Assembly: GCA_027924645.1 (NCBI GenBank)
Contig: BSBN01000233.1
Span: 5,722,501-5,786,500, forward strand
DNA length: 64,000 nt
Reading direction: 5' to 3'
From: Cunninghamia lanceolata
Taxonomy: Eukaryota > Streptophyta > Pinopsida > Cupressales > Cupressaceae
Shown here: positions 23,063-35,845 of the stretch, one piece after another
How the letters are laid out: every line of letters starts with the position of its first letter
Numbering within the stretch: position 1 is the stretch's first letter
Translations under genes and position numbers: made by a program
Notes under the pieces: model-generated
Told to the model about the DNA's origin: nothing
Databases searched by the model: none
What the model saw: the letters and a program-made list of their open reading frames with translations, nothing else

Positions 23063-23752
23063 TGAAGACAGGGAAAATAACTACAAGCATGCAAAAAACA
23101 AACTATAGCTAACCCTAACTCCCAATGGAGTACATTCTAACCTAGAAAGTCAGTCAAACAAACATAAATAAACATAGAATCTAAGCTAGTTATATCTCAT
23201 CTCCATTGTCCTCCTAAATCTTCCATTATTGTTCTCAGATTTTGTAGATTTTTGCACAATCATGAGAAGCTCATAGGAATGGCAAGATGTTGGAGAGTTG
23301 TGTGAGATTAGAGAGCATGAAAAATATCTTCTAAGAGGTGAAAATGGAGCCAAATGAGGTGTTTTATAGAGGAGTTGATTTTGAACGGAGGGCTAGGATT
23401 GAGGGTTGAAAATAGAGGGTTGTGATTGATTAGGGTTCCTCTACACTAGAGGACAAAATAGAACTTTAAATTGAGAGAAATTGTGAGATGGATAATGTTT
23501 AAATTAAATAAACTTGATTAGTTTATTTAATTCATTTGAGGAAGGGGACATGTGAAAGGGGATTAAGTGAGGGTATTTAAACAAAAAAATTTATTTTTTT
23601 AAATTAATGAAAGGGGACATTAGGATAGTGAATGACTAAATAATTAATTAATTAAAATCAATTATTTAATCATAGAGGCAATTTAGGGAAAATTAGGAGA
23701 ATGCAGAAGTGATTAGGGTTTTGTGCAGGATGGACACTTTTTGGTGTCTACA
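23063..23752 (-). repeat. 5' LTR of outer minus-strand gypsy element (OUT)
   Basis: Read on the minus strand, the 690-bp LTR starts TGTAGACACCAAAAAGTG, a start common in plant gypsy LTRs. It has a TATA motif CTATAAAACACC near 23360-23371 and ends CTTCA before the PBS. The other LTR lies beyond the left edge of the window, so the candidate duplication ATATG (23753-23757) cannot be tested. The insertion cut off the 5' part of the element at 23753-37833. Confidence 0.7.
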
Positions 23753-23754
23753 AT

Positions 23755-26010
23755 ATGGATGGGGCATTCTCACATATTCCAGCATATAAGGTATATACAA
23801 AAGATGTTAGGTTTTATATTCATTCTAAACTAGATGAGATAAATCATGTGAGATTTGAAGAGCTCATAGATTAATTACTAGACGATGATGTTATCTAGAA
23901 ATCCAAATATGCAAATGTGGGGGAAAAGCATCTAGATATTTGGAAAGACTACCCTAATTTTTGTGATGAGAACGAGTGGGTAAGATACATATTGAGTAGA
24001 ATTCATGACAAATTCATGTATTTAGACAAGCACTAGTGGATTACCAAAGATGCAATCAAGGTGGTCATTGGGTTATGTTCCACCAGATCGGTAACAGTGA
24101 TGAAGTCAATTAAGAATGAGAAGGTTACTGACCTGACCAAAGCAAAATTTGACAAGAGAACACTAACTATGAATGATATAATTGATCTGGGTGTTTGTTA
24201 TGTAGCTATGGGAATTGCCTACAAAGTTTACTTCACAAAAAGAGAAGATTTTGCCACTGGTATTATCATTTGCATTGCATACTAGATGGTTAAGGAAGGA
24301 AAAGACTTTGACCTTTGTGAGGTTATGAGAGAAGAACTCCTAGAAAATCTAAGGACCAAAGAAACCAAATACATCTTCAGGTATGGTACGTTAATTATTT
24401 GTCTTGCATTCTATTTCCTAAATGAATTACTTGGCTTTAGTGGTAAGGTTTGGCAAGAGCATATTCCTATTGCATCTCAAATCAAGAGTCATATAAGGGG
24501 TTTTAGTGATCCAAACCACTATAAAATAATGTACCGGGGTTTCTTCAAAACCCTTCAAACCAATATGCATGCCAGAGAAAGAGTTCCTTACAATTTTGTA
24601 CAACAATATAGGGAGAAGATCACATTCTTAGTTGACAAGGACTATACCTATATGGAGGCTATTGAGCTTAGAACTGCATGCATCCCTAAACTGCCATATG
24701 AGGCCTTTGTAGAAGAAATAAAAGTCTATGTTGATAATTTTCTTAAGAAACCCAAAGACACCACTATGGAAAGGTTTCGTACATATGATGAAATAATGAG
24801 TAAGATCCTCAAGAAAAGTGCAGATGAGTAGTTTGAGAAAAATAAAGAACAGTTACATAAGAAGATGGGTATCTCAAATGAATCCACAACTCAAGCCCAT
24901 GCGGAGGAAACACTTCATGCTCCTATTGTCCCACCTACTACACAAGGGTTAAGAAGGACCAATAGGTCTGCATCTACTACTATGAATGCACCACAACCTT
25001 CTGAATCTACACAAAACTACATCTTTTGGAAGAAAAGTTGCATCTGAGATTGTGGCCCAGATGAAAATGGGTGAGAAGAAGAAACCAAGGAAAAAGGTGC
25101 AAGACAAAAGGAAGAAGGCTAATGCGAAGGAAATTGAAGAGGAAGAAGAAGAAGGAGAAAAAGAAAACTCTAAGCTAAAAAGAAAAGGGAAGAAATCTAA
25201 GCAAAAACCTTCGGTGACATCTATAGAAGGCTCTCTTCAATTAGAAGTTGTCTTCAATAGAATTGAACAACATGGGATTTTAAAGCACACAACTGATTTG
25301 TATCCAGATGTTCCTTCTAAGGATCAAAAGACCATTGAAAAAGTTCTAGTTATGTATATTCTCAAATATAACTTGCCTATGATTGATGTGATTGAAAAGG
25401 TACTAGAAACCCTAGCTTAGGCCCTAAGGTAGAAAAGAGAAGAAGCTATTAAAGTGAATAATGAGCTGAGGCAACAAACCCTAGAAAAGGGTAGATCATC
25501 TATGTGTCAGGTAGAAAAAGACAAATTGGCTCAAATGCAAGCCCAAGAATTGAGGACAAAGAAAAGAGTGGACACTCTTATGGGCTTGAAGGAAAGTGAT
25601 AAAGAAAAATTTCAGAAGGAAACAAGGGATGTGATAAAGAAAATTGTGGATGAGGTAAAAGGAACTAAAAATGTGGAGCAACCACAAGTTTCTCCACTAG
25701 ATAACACTACTTCTCCACCTCATTTGACTACATCTCCTCTTCACATCACTGAGCATCAAGTTCCTTAAGAGGAGAAAGAAGAGCAAGCAACAAAAGATCA
25801 AAAACAAAATGTTCTTGAAGAAGAGAATGATGCTTCAGATCATAATATTGGGCATGATGATCAACATTCGATGAATAAAAAACAACAAAATAATACTACA
25901 CAACAAGGGGGGTAGATAAATATTGATTTAGGGGAAAACTTAGAAAAGGAACAAGATACATCTTCCTCCTCCTCCCTAGTTGAATCTATCAAGGAGTTTC
26001 TAGCTTAGTA
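23755..26010 (+). pseudogene. ORF1 homologue of the large-ORF element, decayed
   Basis: The translation is homologous along most of its length to the intact 789-residue protein at 50935-53304. Matching blocks include GAFSHIPAYKVY near the start, NEWVRYILSRIHDKFMYLD (about 23965-24025), GTLIICLAFYFLNELLGFSG and NMHARERVP. It keeps one frame with several stops from 23755 to about 25030, then shifts by one into a Lys/Glu-rich segment (25060-25210) and a helical segment (25220-25770). The same charged middle and helical tail are seen in the intact copy. Function is unknown. Protein-level conservation in two copies of different age shows that the ORF is a family property, not a chance reading. Confidence 0.8.
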
Positions 26011-26094
26011 AATGTAAATCCAACTGGTGGTTACTTTGTAGCTGTTACAACTACTTGTATTAGATGGACAAGTTAACTTGTCCAATTATACATC

Positions 26095-28572
26095 TGTAAC
26101 GTCAAAAAATGTCCCCTTGGGGGATTTTCCCTCTTAAGGTTTAGCTCTTGGGTCTTTAATCTACATTTAGGACACCTTGCATCATATTTTGGCATCCTGA
26201 TGAGAAAACCCCTAAGTTCCATGATGAATGGGACCTAGAGGGATCCCTTGAGATAGACCCTACCAAAAATAGGGGAGAGGACTTGGGCACTTGCACCCTA
26301 GTCCTACCCTATTTTTGGTCAAGCCCAAATTTTATGTGTCGGTTTATGGCCGTTATTTGGTCCCTAGGCCGACACGATAAGTTTGAATTACGAAATTCTT
26401 GGCAAAAATGTTTGTAGTTGCATATATAAGCATGTTTAAGCATTCCTTTGTAAACTAGATGATTACTAGAGGAGCATTGGCATCCTAAAGGTGATTCAAG
26501 GCATTCATTGCATGTTAGAGAAGCTCTTGTGTTGTTTATGTGTTTGTATTTATAGATTTGAGCATCCATCTCCTCATGGCATGAAGAGCTTCTTCCTTCC
26601 ATGAGATCTTCACTACAAGGTGATATCATTTGTGTTTTCAAGCATTTATCATTTGGTTTTTACCTCTATCCCATTAGGACATGCACTCTCTATCTGACAA
26701 CAGTGTTTGGAAGACTTGAATGTCTCTTCAGGGCTTGACTGAGGCAACCCTTTAAACACCACAACCCCCTCCCCATTTTACCGTGATTACATGTTACAGA
26801 TTGAAGAAGCGAGAAAAGTGGAGTTGTAGAGAAGAGTTGCAGAGTGTCAGAACTATAGATCAGAGCTGAAAATAGGGACCTAGACTCAGGCACCTGCTCA
26901 TTAGTCCTCTGGATCCTACAATGGATGTGTAACATCAGAAAATGTCCCCCTAGGGGCTTTTCCCTCATAAGGTTTAGCTCCTAGGTCTTTAAAGTGCATT
27001 TAGGACATCTTAGTTCATATTTTAGCATCCTGATGGAATGAGACCTAAGTCCCATGGCAAATAGGACCTAGGTGGACCCCTTGAGCTGCACCCTACCTAA
27101 AATAGGGGGGAGGACTTGGGCACCCGCACCCTAGTCCTACCCTATTTCAGGGTAGCCCCAATTTCCAAGTGTTGCTTAGTGACCGTTATTAGGTCCTTTT
27201 GCCGACACGGTAAGTTTTGATTTTCAAAATCTTGGCGGGAGTGCTTGTAGTTACATATATAAGCATGGTTAGGAATTCATTTGTAAACTAGATAATCATT
27301 GTGAACTCTAGGCATTCTCAAGGTGATTCAAGGCTTTCTATTGTGTTGCAAGAGTAGACTTGTATGTTTTGTCTGTTGATATTTGTAGATTTGAGCATCA
27401 ATCTCCTCATGGCATGAAGAGCAACTTCCTACATGAGATCTTCACTGCAAGGTGACATATCATTGTGTTTTTATCATTGATTCCTTTAGTTTTTGGCTTC
27501 TACCTCACAAGGACATGCCCTCTTTATCTAATAATAGTGTTTAGAGACTTAAGTGTCCTCTAAGGTTTGACTAAGGCAAACCTCTAAATACCACAACCCC
27601 CAAACCAAGTCTTGTGATTGCAGGTTACAGGTGTAACATCTAAGAAAAGTGGACTTGCAGGAAGGCTTGGCAGACATTAGGGATTTAGGATGTGAAGAAA
27701 AGTTAGACAAAGGAGCACTTCCATGACTTGGATGCTTGCTCCAGTGTCCTCCACATATAGATTCTAGAAAATAGATGTTATAGGGTTTATCAGTGTCTAA
27801 AGAAGGTCCAGATTCCCTGAAAAAGTAGGTACCTTGGACTTGGGTGCCCACTCCAGTGTCCCTGACTGTTCTGCTTCAAAACCCCAAAATTAGGTATTAT
27901 GTAATTTGTCATTTTACTCCCGTCTACAAGAGCTTTTTCTATAATTCATTAATTTGTTTTTGTATTTGCATAATTAGGGTTTTAATGGTCAATTGAGCAT
28001 AGGAGAAGGAAAAATTGATAATTAATTCCCTAATCCAAGTTTACCCTGATTTACAAGTGACCTAGGGTATGATAGTGCTCACCACTTGACCCTAGATCCT
28101 TTAATGTTAGGGTGAAGGGAGGATTTTAACATCTAAACCATAAAAGATTAAAGAAATCCAATTTTACCTTAAACAGGAAGAATCTTTGAGACAGTAGGAA
28201 CAAGTTACAGATAAAGTTCCTAGATCCTGAAAAATTAGGGCACTAGACTAGGGTTCCCGCTCATTAGTCCCTGACTATTCCGCTTCGTGAACTTAAAAAA
28301 CTAGTACACATTTGTCTATTATTTTACATCTTTCTGTAGCAGCATTTTCAGTAGTTTGTCCCTTTGCTTCTATATTTGCATAATTAGGGTTTTGAGAATA
28401 ATTGGGTATAATCAAGCAATAAAATCACACAAATCCAATTTTCCCTACATTCTAAGTGACCAAGGGCCTGATAGTAGATTCTTACTAGATTTAAGGTCCT
28501 TGAATGCTCTAGGGTGAAAGGAGGATACACATAAACCATTAAAAACCCTCTATCCAAATTTTACTCTAAGTA
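26095..28572 (+). repeat. 5' LTR of element A, interrupted by a solo LTR
   Basis: The LTR begins TGTAACGTCAAAAAATGTCC and ends before TTTTGGTGAACCC. Without the nested copy (26928-28175) and one duplication it is about 1225 bp, matching the 1212-bp 3' LTR at 33532-34743. Confidence 0.8.
26928..28175 (+). mobile_element. Solo LTR nested in 5' LTR of element A
   Basis: A 1248-bp LTR of the same broad family (TGTAACATCAGAAAATG start, TTTTACCTTAAACA end) splits the host LTR between ACAATGGA and GAATC. Flanks GGATG (26923-26927) and GGAAG (28176-28180) are a duplication with one mismatch. No internal region remains. Confidence 0.75.
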
Positions 28573-28575
28573 TTT

Positions 28576-28590
28576 TGGTGAACCCATGTT
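28576..28590 (+). promoter_or_regulatory. Primer-binding site of element A
   Basis: TGGTGAACCCATG follows the LTR end after three T bases and is identical in core to 62177-62189. Confidence 0.6.
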
Positions 28591-29289
28591 TTTGATGAAT
28601 TTGGCACATTGATGAGTGTTTTTCTTCAAATTTACATTCATTTCATTCATTCATTTCATTTTTCATCTTATTGCATTCGAAAAATTACAAAAAATTTAAA
28701 AATTTTGAAAATTTTGAAAAAATTTGCACTCTAGGGTTTGCATTTTCATAAAGTTTTCATCAATTGATTTGAATTTCATTAAAAATATGATTTTTACATC
28801 AGATCTGAGCTAAATTATAGAAAATTACAAAATTACAATCACTTGCATTGCATTTTCATTATAAAATTGCAAGGGTTTTGTTGGAAATTTTGAATTTTTC
28901 ATATAACCTAGTAAATTCAAAAACTAGGGTTTGTAGGTAAAATCTTGTTTCAGATTTTTATACTAATCTTAGACACTCATTCAAATTTAAATCTGACTGT
29001 AGTGTTGCATTTTAGTGTAAATTTGCATTTAGATTTCAAAAATTTTCATTTTTACATAGAAAATTTCAACAAAAAAAAACTAGCATTTTTTCATTGATTT
29101 TTCATTAGATTTGCACTTCCATTTTGCATTGTAGGGTTTGAAAATAATTTTCAGATCTAAGTGGAATTAATTTTTTATTTTAAATCAGATTACAATACAT
29201 TCATATAACATTTTGCATTCATTTGGACTAAGACCTCATGCCTAGGGTTTGAAAACCTAGATTTTCATTAGATTTGCATCCTAGGCATG

Positions 29290-29945
29290 TTGTAAAGGAT
29301 TTTTATTCACTAATTGTCTTTTATCAGGGTTATTATCTACTTCCCGTACTAAAATTATTTACAATACCTTTTTATTGGGCTCTTACAGTGGAAGCTTTGT
29401 GAAAAATTGGATATTTTAGCTATATTTTCCCTAGGATTCGACCTTGAGTTGCACTATAAGCGTGTTGTGATGGATTTTTTGGTATTAGGTGGCTGTTATT
29501 ACTATTATAATTTTATTTCCATCATCATTTTCCTCACAACACCCTTTGTCATACTCTTTTTGCATTGAAATTTGGTGAATATTTGAATATTGTGGCTATA
29601 TTTGCCCTAGGGTTTGACCTAGATTTGTACTCCAAGTGTGTTGTGAAAGATTTTATGGATTTAGGTGACTAATATTACAGATATAATATTCTTCCCCTCC
29701 TAAAATTCTTTACAACACCCCTTTTGTTGGGTCTTTGCATTGAAAAATTGTGAAAAATTGCATATTTTAGTGTATTTTCACTAGGTTTTGACTTGTCATC
29801 ATCTTAGATTTGCATCAAAAGTGTTTTGTGAAGGATATTATGGATTTATTGGACTGATATTAGACATATTATTTTCTGCCTCTGATCAATTTCCTTACAA
29901 CACCTTTTCTTTCACTTATTTGCATTGAAAAAATCAAGCATTTTA
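29290..29945 (+). repeat. Tandem leader repeats of about 175-185 bp
   Basis: Four imperfect units each carry TTTACAACACC(C/T)TTTT, GCATTGAAA, a CCCTAGGGTTTGACCT-like phrase and GTGTTGTGAAGGATTTTATGG. The ACAACACC/ACAATACC words fall near 29362, 29536, 29713 and 29897. The same repeats occur in the related element at 62860-63540. Confidence 0.65.
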
Positions 29946-30119
29946 AGTCATTTTTCATACACAGTCTTTGGCATAAATTTTGGAAAAGCTTTCAAAATCT
30001 GATTTTACATTAAAAATAATGCAATGGAATATTCATGTTATTCTTCTTATAAATCTTTGTATTAGTATATCCTAGACTTAAAAAATTTCTCTAATTTCAC
30101 TAATGAGAATCCTCATGTT

Positions 30120-31848
30120 CTAGAGCACATAGCTTATGCAAGTGGTATTGATGCTTCTATATGATCTCCATATGAGTTGCAATTACTTTGTTATACACAT
30201 GATTTTAGTAGCTTCAACTTACTCATAGGAGCACATCCTTTGATATTAGAAGATTTAACTAGATTCATCTCCAGGAATACTCATGAGAAAGATGAGAATG
30301 AAAATCCTTCTTCCGCTACAGAGTATGATGATGATGATGTACCGTCCTCTCATCCCAATTCTCTCCTTGGAAAAGATGTAGCATTAGTGGATGAGAAAAG
30401 GTCTCTCACATTAAATCCTTTAGGGATAGATGTTGGGTATAATCAAGAGGAAAACAATGTTAATTCAATATTCATTAATAAACTTTGTAGCAATATTCCT
30501 AAGATGATTGTGCGGGGGGCACCCAGTGCACTTTCTTGCCTAAAATTGGTGACTACGGTTCAAGGTAGACCTGTTGATCACATCTACAAATAGGCACAAC
30601 AAAATTCTCAACCAAGTCAAGGTGTTCAAAATGTGTTACAACAACCACACCACAATGTGATTGCTCACACATACAACACCCGTTATAACAAGTAAAGTAA
30701 GCAAGAACCGCATGTGCTTGTCTCTCTTCCATGTTCTCAACCTATGCTCCCTCCACCACCTTGTCTTACTCATAAAAGTGGTCAAGATTATGATCTTGTC
30801 AAGAAGCTTCACGCTACTCCAGCTAAGATCTCTCTCTAGTATTTAATACAAACATCACCTACATGCCATAGAATGCTCCAAGAAGTTTTACAAAAGGTGA
30901 TTGTTTTGCCTGTTGTTAAGTCGAATGATGTAGCAACTCTATTAGATTGTATGCATGTGAAAAAAATGGATATTCTATTTCAACCACATGAAATACAGTT
31001 AATTGAAGTTCAAAACCAATATGATCCACTTATGATCTTTGTCACAATAAATAAAACATTGGTAAAACGAGTTGTTATTGACAATGGATCAACTCTTAAT
31101 GTTTGTAGCATTGGCCTACTACACAAAATAAAGGCTGACTCATCACAAATCAAATTGGATAAACTTAGCATTCTTGGCTTTGATTATCATTGTAATCATT
31201 TAGTAGGTACTATAACCTTACCTATATAGGTGGGTCCCATGATTGTACTTACCTTGATTCATGTTTTGCCTAGCTCTTTATCTTAGAACATGATTCTTGT
31301 AAGACCTTGGAAGCATGCATTGGGGGTGGTTCCTTCCACTCTATATCATTCAATCAAATTTATATTCAAAGATAAACTTCATACTATTCATGTCAATCAT
31401 GAACTAGATAGATGTTTACATATTGAAAGGCAAAAACTAGTTTACAATCATATGAGGTTAAACAATTTGCAAGGTGATCTATCAATGCCTCCTGCCCCGG
31501 ATAATGTTGTGCAAGATTCTACACCATCAAATGCATGCACTTTTTGTGATAATTGGGGTTCATTAGATTTTACTCCTTCCTTTAATGGAGATTATAAACT
31601 TAATAACCCTGACACATCCAAAGTAGCATCAGTCTCATCTAAGCAATCTTTTGAACCACCTAAGAAAAACAAAGATAATACTCACTTACACTACAAATTA
31701 TGATACCCACAAGGCTTCACCTTCTTCCAAAGAAATGGACTTTCTATATGGTTGTGGATTTCAAATTTTGTATAAAAATAATGACTATATAGGTAATGAT
31801 TGCGGTGTAAATCAACAAGGAATAAGAGTACCTTTACAAGTTGCTTGA
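30120..31848 (+). pseudogene. Gag C-terminal/protease remnant of element A
   Basis: Plus-strand pieces (30177-30593, 30873-31229, 31290-31703, 31651-31848) resemble the region after Gag in Tat/Athila-type polyproteins. YDLVKKLHATPAKISL precedes a retropepsin-like domain with VVIDNGSTLNVC as the active-site loop (about 31072-31107). GTITLPI and VRPWKHALGVVPSTLYHSIKF follow, as after gypsy proteases. Stops separate the pieces, and no RT follows. In an intact relative the protease would mature Gag. Confidence 0.65.
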
Positions 31849-33515
31849 ATAAATTACACAACCGGTATAGGATACCGCTCTTTGAAGTCCACTAAAGCCT
31901 CTTTTCATCCTAAACTTAATGTTAATACAACATTAACAAGACTAAATCAACATGAGAGATATCCTAGATATGTATGTTCTTAATGATGGTACTACCAGGT
32001 AAGTATTTCTAACCCTTTATCTCTCATGATGTGTTTCCCTCGTGATGTGTTGTGTTGTTTAGGCCTCTTGGGATGACCCCTAATTCTCTCATAAGGTCTG
32101 AGATACCAGGAGATTGCCTCTGTTGTGACCCTCCTTCTATTTGTATCATCATTCTTCTATATTGCCTCTCTATTTTCATTGTTGTGTGTTGTGTGTTATG
32201 GACATAGCATTGCAGTTGGTGAATTGGGGGCACCCTCCTATGTGATTGTCCCTAAGACACTTGTTTCTCCTCTCTAAATTTATTGTTTACCTTCCTCTAG
32301 TGTTTCTATCTAGCGGGTGAATGACGAAAAACATTTATACTGATGCAGACCTAGCGTCCCTTTAGCGAGAAATCAAAAATTGGACTTAGTTCCTAATATG
32401 ATGATGGAGTTGTAATATATTATCTGACACTTGGCTAGTAGAAGCACTCTGTGCTTTCTATGTAGTAATCTTGATGGTGTCTTATCTCACTTACAAAACA
32501 TAACAATTCTACTACTCCGTGCACTTTGTCTATCTTGAATCTTGCATTCCTCAAATTTCAAATGCATTGTGATTATATGGACGCTAACATGTTTCTTGCA
32601 GGGATGTGTTTGTGGGAACATTTGGTGATCGTAGAGTACATGTCACCTTCGGGGGGCATAGGCTTTGCAAGAGTTTGTGTTCCCTTGTGTGTTTTTTGCC
32701 TACCTTAACGTGATTGATATCAGTACACAACATCAACCACCTTAAGGTGGGGGCATATATAAGGTAAGTTGTCTATTGTAGATGTTAGCAATGTGCTTGT
32801 CCTTAGGTGTAGTCTTAAATACTAGTGGCAATGAGTCCCTCTTGTACTCTAAGTTTTGTTTGCAATCAATCAATCATCAATCATATTAAGCCCTCTGCGG
32901 AGGTAGAGATGGTGTATTTTTCGAAGAGAGTGCACATCCTGTCATTTTCAAAAGTCATCTGCAGAGGCAGGGAGCAGTTCTGTGACTAACTCAACCCTTA
33001 AGCGTGTCTTCAGTGATTGTTGTGGTGAAGCCCAATCATCTATGTGTGCCTATAATGTGCCTGAGATGGTGATGAACCTAGAAATAGGAACACTCCACTT
33101 GTCTATCGTGTTTTCTCTGTGTCTTCAAAGTGTGTGTGTGTGTTTGGCATTCTTGTTTTGTATGGCATGCTTGATTTGTTTGGTGTGTTTATTGCCCCAT
33201 ATGTAGTCTTACAGACTAGCGGTGATGAGTCCCTCTTGCATTATGGGTGGTGTGTTTACTTTCCATGTATTTGCATCTACATTTCATATATGTGAGAAAA
33301 AGAAAAAGAAAAGAAAGCATTCATGTCTTCTATGCATTCACTATCTTCTTTGCATTCAATGTTGTCTTCTCTATGTTTTGTGTGACTGTAACTGTCTTCT
33401 CTGTGTTTTGTGTGCTTGTTATTGTCTTCTCAGTGACTGGCATGTCTTCTCTGTGCTTGGTGTGTTTGTTGACCATACTTTAATGCATGTATTGGCCTTG
33501 AGTTTATACATACAT
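31849..33515 (+). other. Non-coding 3' region of element A
   Basis: No protein is recognised where RT and integrase would be expected. A PPT-like GGTGGGGGCATATATAAGG near 32746-32764 duplicates the real PPT context. Short open frames at 33222-33518 come from the T/G/C-rich repeats at 33310-33480. Confidence 0.5.
33310..33480. repeat. Imperfect TGTCTTCTCTGTG tandem repeat
   Basis: Four or five copies of TGTCTTCTCTGTGTTTTGTG-like units, 20-45 bp apart, lie shortly before the PPT. They create Cys/Leu-rich open frames that I do not regard as genes. Confidence 0.6.
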
Positions 33516-33531
33516 TAAAGTGGGGGCAAAA
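33516..33531 (+). promoter_or_regulatory. Polypurine tract of element A
   Basis: TAAAGTGGGGGCAAAA lies directly before the LTR start TGTAACATC and fixes the plus orientation. Confidence 0.75.
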
Positions 33532-34743
33532 TGTAACATCAGAAAATGTCCCCTTGGGGACTTTTCCCTCTTAAGGTTTAACTCCTGGGTCTTTAACCTA
33601 CATTTAGGACATCTTGCATCATATTTTGGCATCCCGATGAGAAAACCCCTAAGTTTCATGATGAATGGGACCAAGGGGGATCCCTTCAAATAGACCCTAC
33701 CCAAAATAGGGGGCAGGATTTGGGCACCCACACCCTAGTCCTGCCCTATTTTGGGTCAAGCCCAAATTTTAATGTCAGTTTATGACCAGTATTTGGTCCC
33801 TAGCCTGACATGATAAGTTTGAATTATGAAATTCTTGGAAGGAATGTTTGTAGTTGCATATATAAGCATGTTTAGGCATTCAATTGTAAACTAGATGATT
33901 ACTAGAGGAGCATTGGCATTCTAAAGGTGATTCAAGGCATTCATTACATGTTAGAGTAGCTCTTGTGTTGATTATGTGTTTGTATTTGTAGATTTGAGCA
34001 TCCATCTCCTTATGGCATGAAGAGCTTCTTCCTTCCATGAGATCTTCACTACAAGGTGATATCATTTTTATCATTTGGTTTTTGCCTCTATCCCACAAGG
34101 ACATGCACTCTCTATTTGACAACGATGTTCAAAAGACTTGAATGTTTTTCTGAGGCTTGACTGAGGAAAGCCTCTAAACACCACAACCCCCTCCCCATTT
34201 TCCCATGATTGCAGGTTACAGGTTGAAGAAGTAGAAAAATTGGAGTTGCAAAGAAGGGCTGCAGAGTGTCAGATTTGTAGATCAGAGATGAAAATAGGGC
34301 CCTAGATTTGGGTGCCCACTCATTAGTCCTCCAGATCCCACAATGGAAGAATCTCTAAGACAGTAGGAACATGTTGTAGATAAAGTTTGCAGATCTTGAC
34401 AAAAATTAGGGCACTGGACTAGGGCACCCACTCATTAGTCCCTAACTGTTTCGCTTCTTAAACTTTGAAAACTGGTACACATTTGTCTATTATTTTACAT
34501 CTTTCTGGAGTAGCATTTTCAGTAGTTTGTCCAATTGCTTTCGTATTTTCATAATTAGGGTTTTGAGCATAATTGGGTATAATCAAGCAATCAAATCACA
34601 CAAATCTAGTTTTCCCTACATTCTAAGTGACCAAGGGCCTGATAGTAGATTCTTACTCGACTCAAGGTCATTAAATGCTTTAGGGTGAAAGGAGGATACA
34701 CATGAACCATTAAAAACCCTCTATCCAAATTTTACTCAAAACA
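33532..34743 (+). repeat. 3' LTR of element A
   Basis: This 1212-bp LTR runs from TGTAACATCAGAAAATG to TTTTACTCAAAACA and is followed by ATATC, the mutated target duplication. It is collinear with 26095-28572 minus the nested solo LTR. Confidence 0.85.
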
Positions 34744-34759
34744 ATATCTTCTCTTCATA

Positions 34760-35470
34760 GGTTGCAACTAGGAGTTATACTTCAATCCTCAGTAAGGCAA
34801 GAGATTTTGCAACAAGTTGAATGGGTTGAAGTATTAAAAGAGGAAATTAAGATGTTACAAGAGGAATTGCCTAATGCAAAGAGAGATCCCACCTTGCCTC
34901 CTACTTAATAGGTAAAACTCGTTGGAGTCTTTCAAGACTCATTCATCTTACCTTGAGAAGCAGGCTAAGAAAAAGATAATAGAACAAATAAATACCAAAA
35001 GGTTGGATGAAGTATCTAACAAGTGTGCAAAGGAACATAACAATCTACAAGAAAATTTGAAAAACATTAAAAAAAGCATTAAGGATGCCAAGACATTATA
35101 TCAATTTTGTTTGAATTGGCCAATTACTACAAAGAACATAAAGGACCAAGTTGACTCTATTGAGTCATAGTTAATTCAAGTGGCTGAAGTGTATGATCCT
35201 CTAAACGAAGAAGATGGAACCATTAGGGTTCAAATTGAAAATCTACATAGTCAGTTAAAGCAACTCCTAGAGAAAAGAGAGAAAATCATGGGAGAACAGG
35301 TCAGCTAAGAAAAGTTGTGGATATGAAATTAGAAGTCTTAACTAGCATCTTGACTAAAGCAGAGAATGAGGCTCAGAAAGTTAAAATTTCAGCCACTTTG
35401 GAAGAGGCAAAAGATTTGTATATTCAGTTTGAGAGTCAATCACAATTCTATCCTCTGCAAAGAAGAACTA
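34760..35470 (+). pseudogene. ORF2 homologue of the large-ORF element, decayed
   Basis: The translation matches the 256-residue coiled-coil protein at 50168-50938. LEKQAKKKIIEQINTKRLDE corresponds to its LEKSAEEKVRKEFLDKRF. YQFCLNWPITTKNI corresponds to YKFCISWSKATAAI. The helical segment with LEVLTSILTKAENEAQKVK lies near 35325-35390. Stops break it (near 34908, 35168 and 35307). It was contiguous with ORF1 (ending near 26010) before element A inserted. Confidence 0.7.
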
Positions 35471-35845
35471 GGACTCAACTCTTGCCCAGTTGAAGGTGAT
35501 TTACAAAAATATTCTACCTTCCAAATCAACAAATTTTTAGAAGGTATGACAAATTTTGAAGATTGTTTAAATATGCGGTGAACAAAATAAGAATAAGCAA
35601 TGCTATTTGGATATAAATAAGGCACATTGTATATAGTATATAAAATGACAATTTTGCTACATCATTTTTGAACAGATAGAGGATACTCTTAAGAGGGAGT
35701 TGTTTAATAAAAGGTGATAAAAAATATTTAGACATGGGGAGCTTACTTATTTTTTTCAGAACAGAAGAAGATCACTAGACCTTTGCCATTGATGTCAAAG
35801 GGGGAGAAATAAATGTCTATTAGGTTAAGTGTTGCCATTAATGAC

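Larger units (their letters stand above)
26095..34743 (+). mobile_element. Gypsy-derived LTR element lacking visible RT (element A)
   Basis: 8.6 kb with 5' LTR 26095-28572 (containing a nested solo LTR), PBS 28576, a repetitive leader, gag-protease remnants, a long non-coding 3' part, PPT 33516-33531 and 3' LTR 33532-34743. Flanks ACATC (26090-26094) and ATATC (34744-34748) are a target duplication with one mismatch. No RT, RNase H or integrase motif is seen on either strand, so it looks like a large derivative depending on other gypsy elements. It inserted between ORF1 and ORF2 of the older element around it. Confidence 0.8.

Noticed and set aside
31849..33515. Hidden RT of element A on either strand
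   Set aside because: I searched by eye for YxDD, LDGG-type and RNase H motifs and found none.
33222..33518. Cys/Leu-rich small protein
   Set aside because: It comes from TGTCTTCTCTGTG repeats before the PPT of element A; no homologue is apparent.
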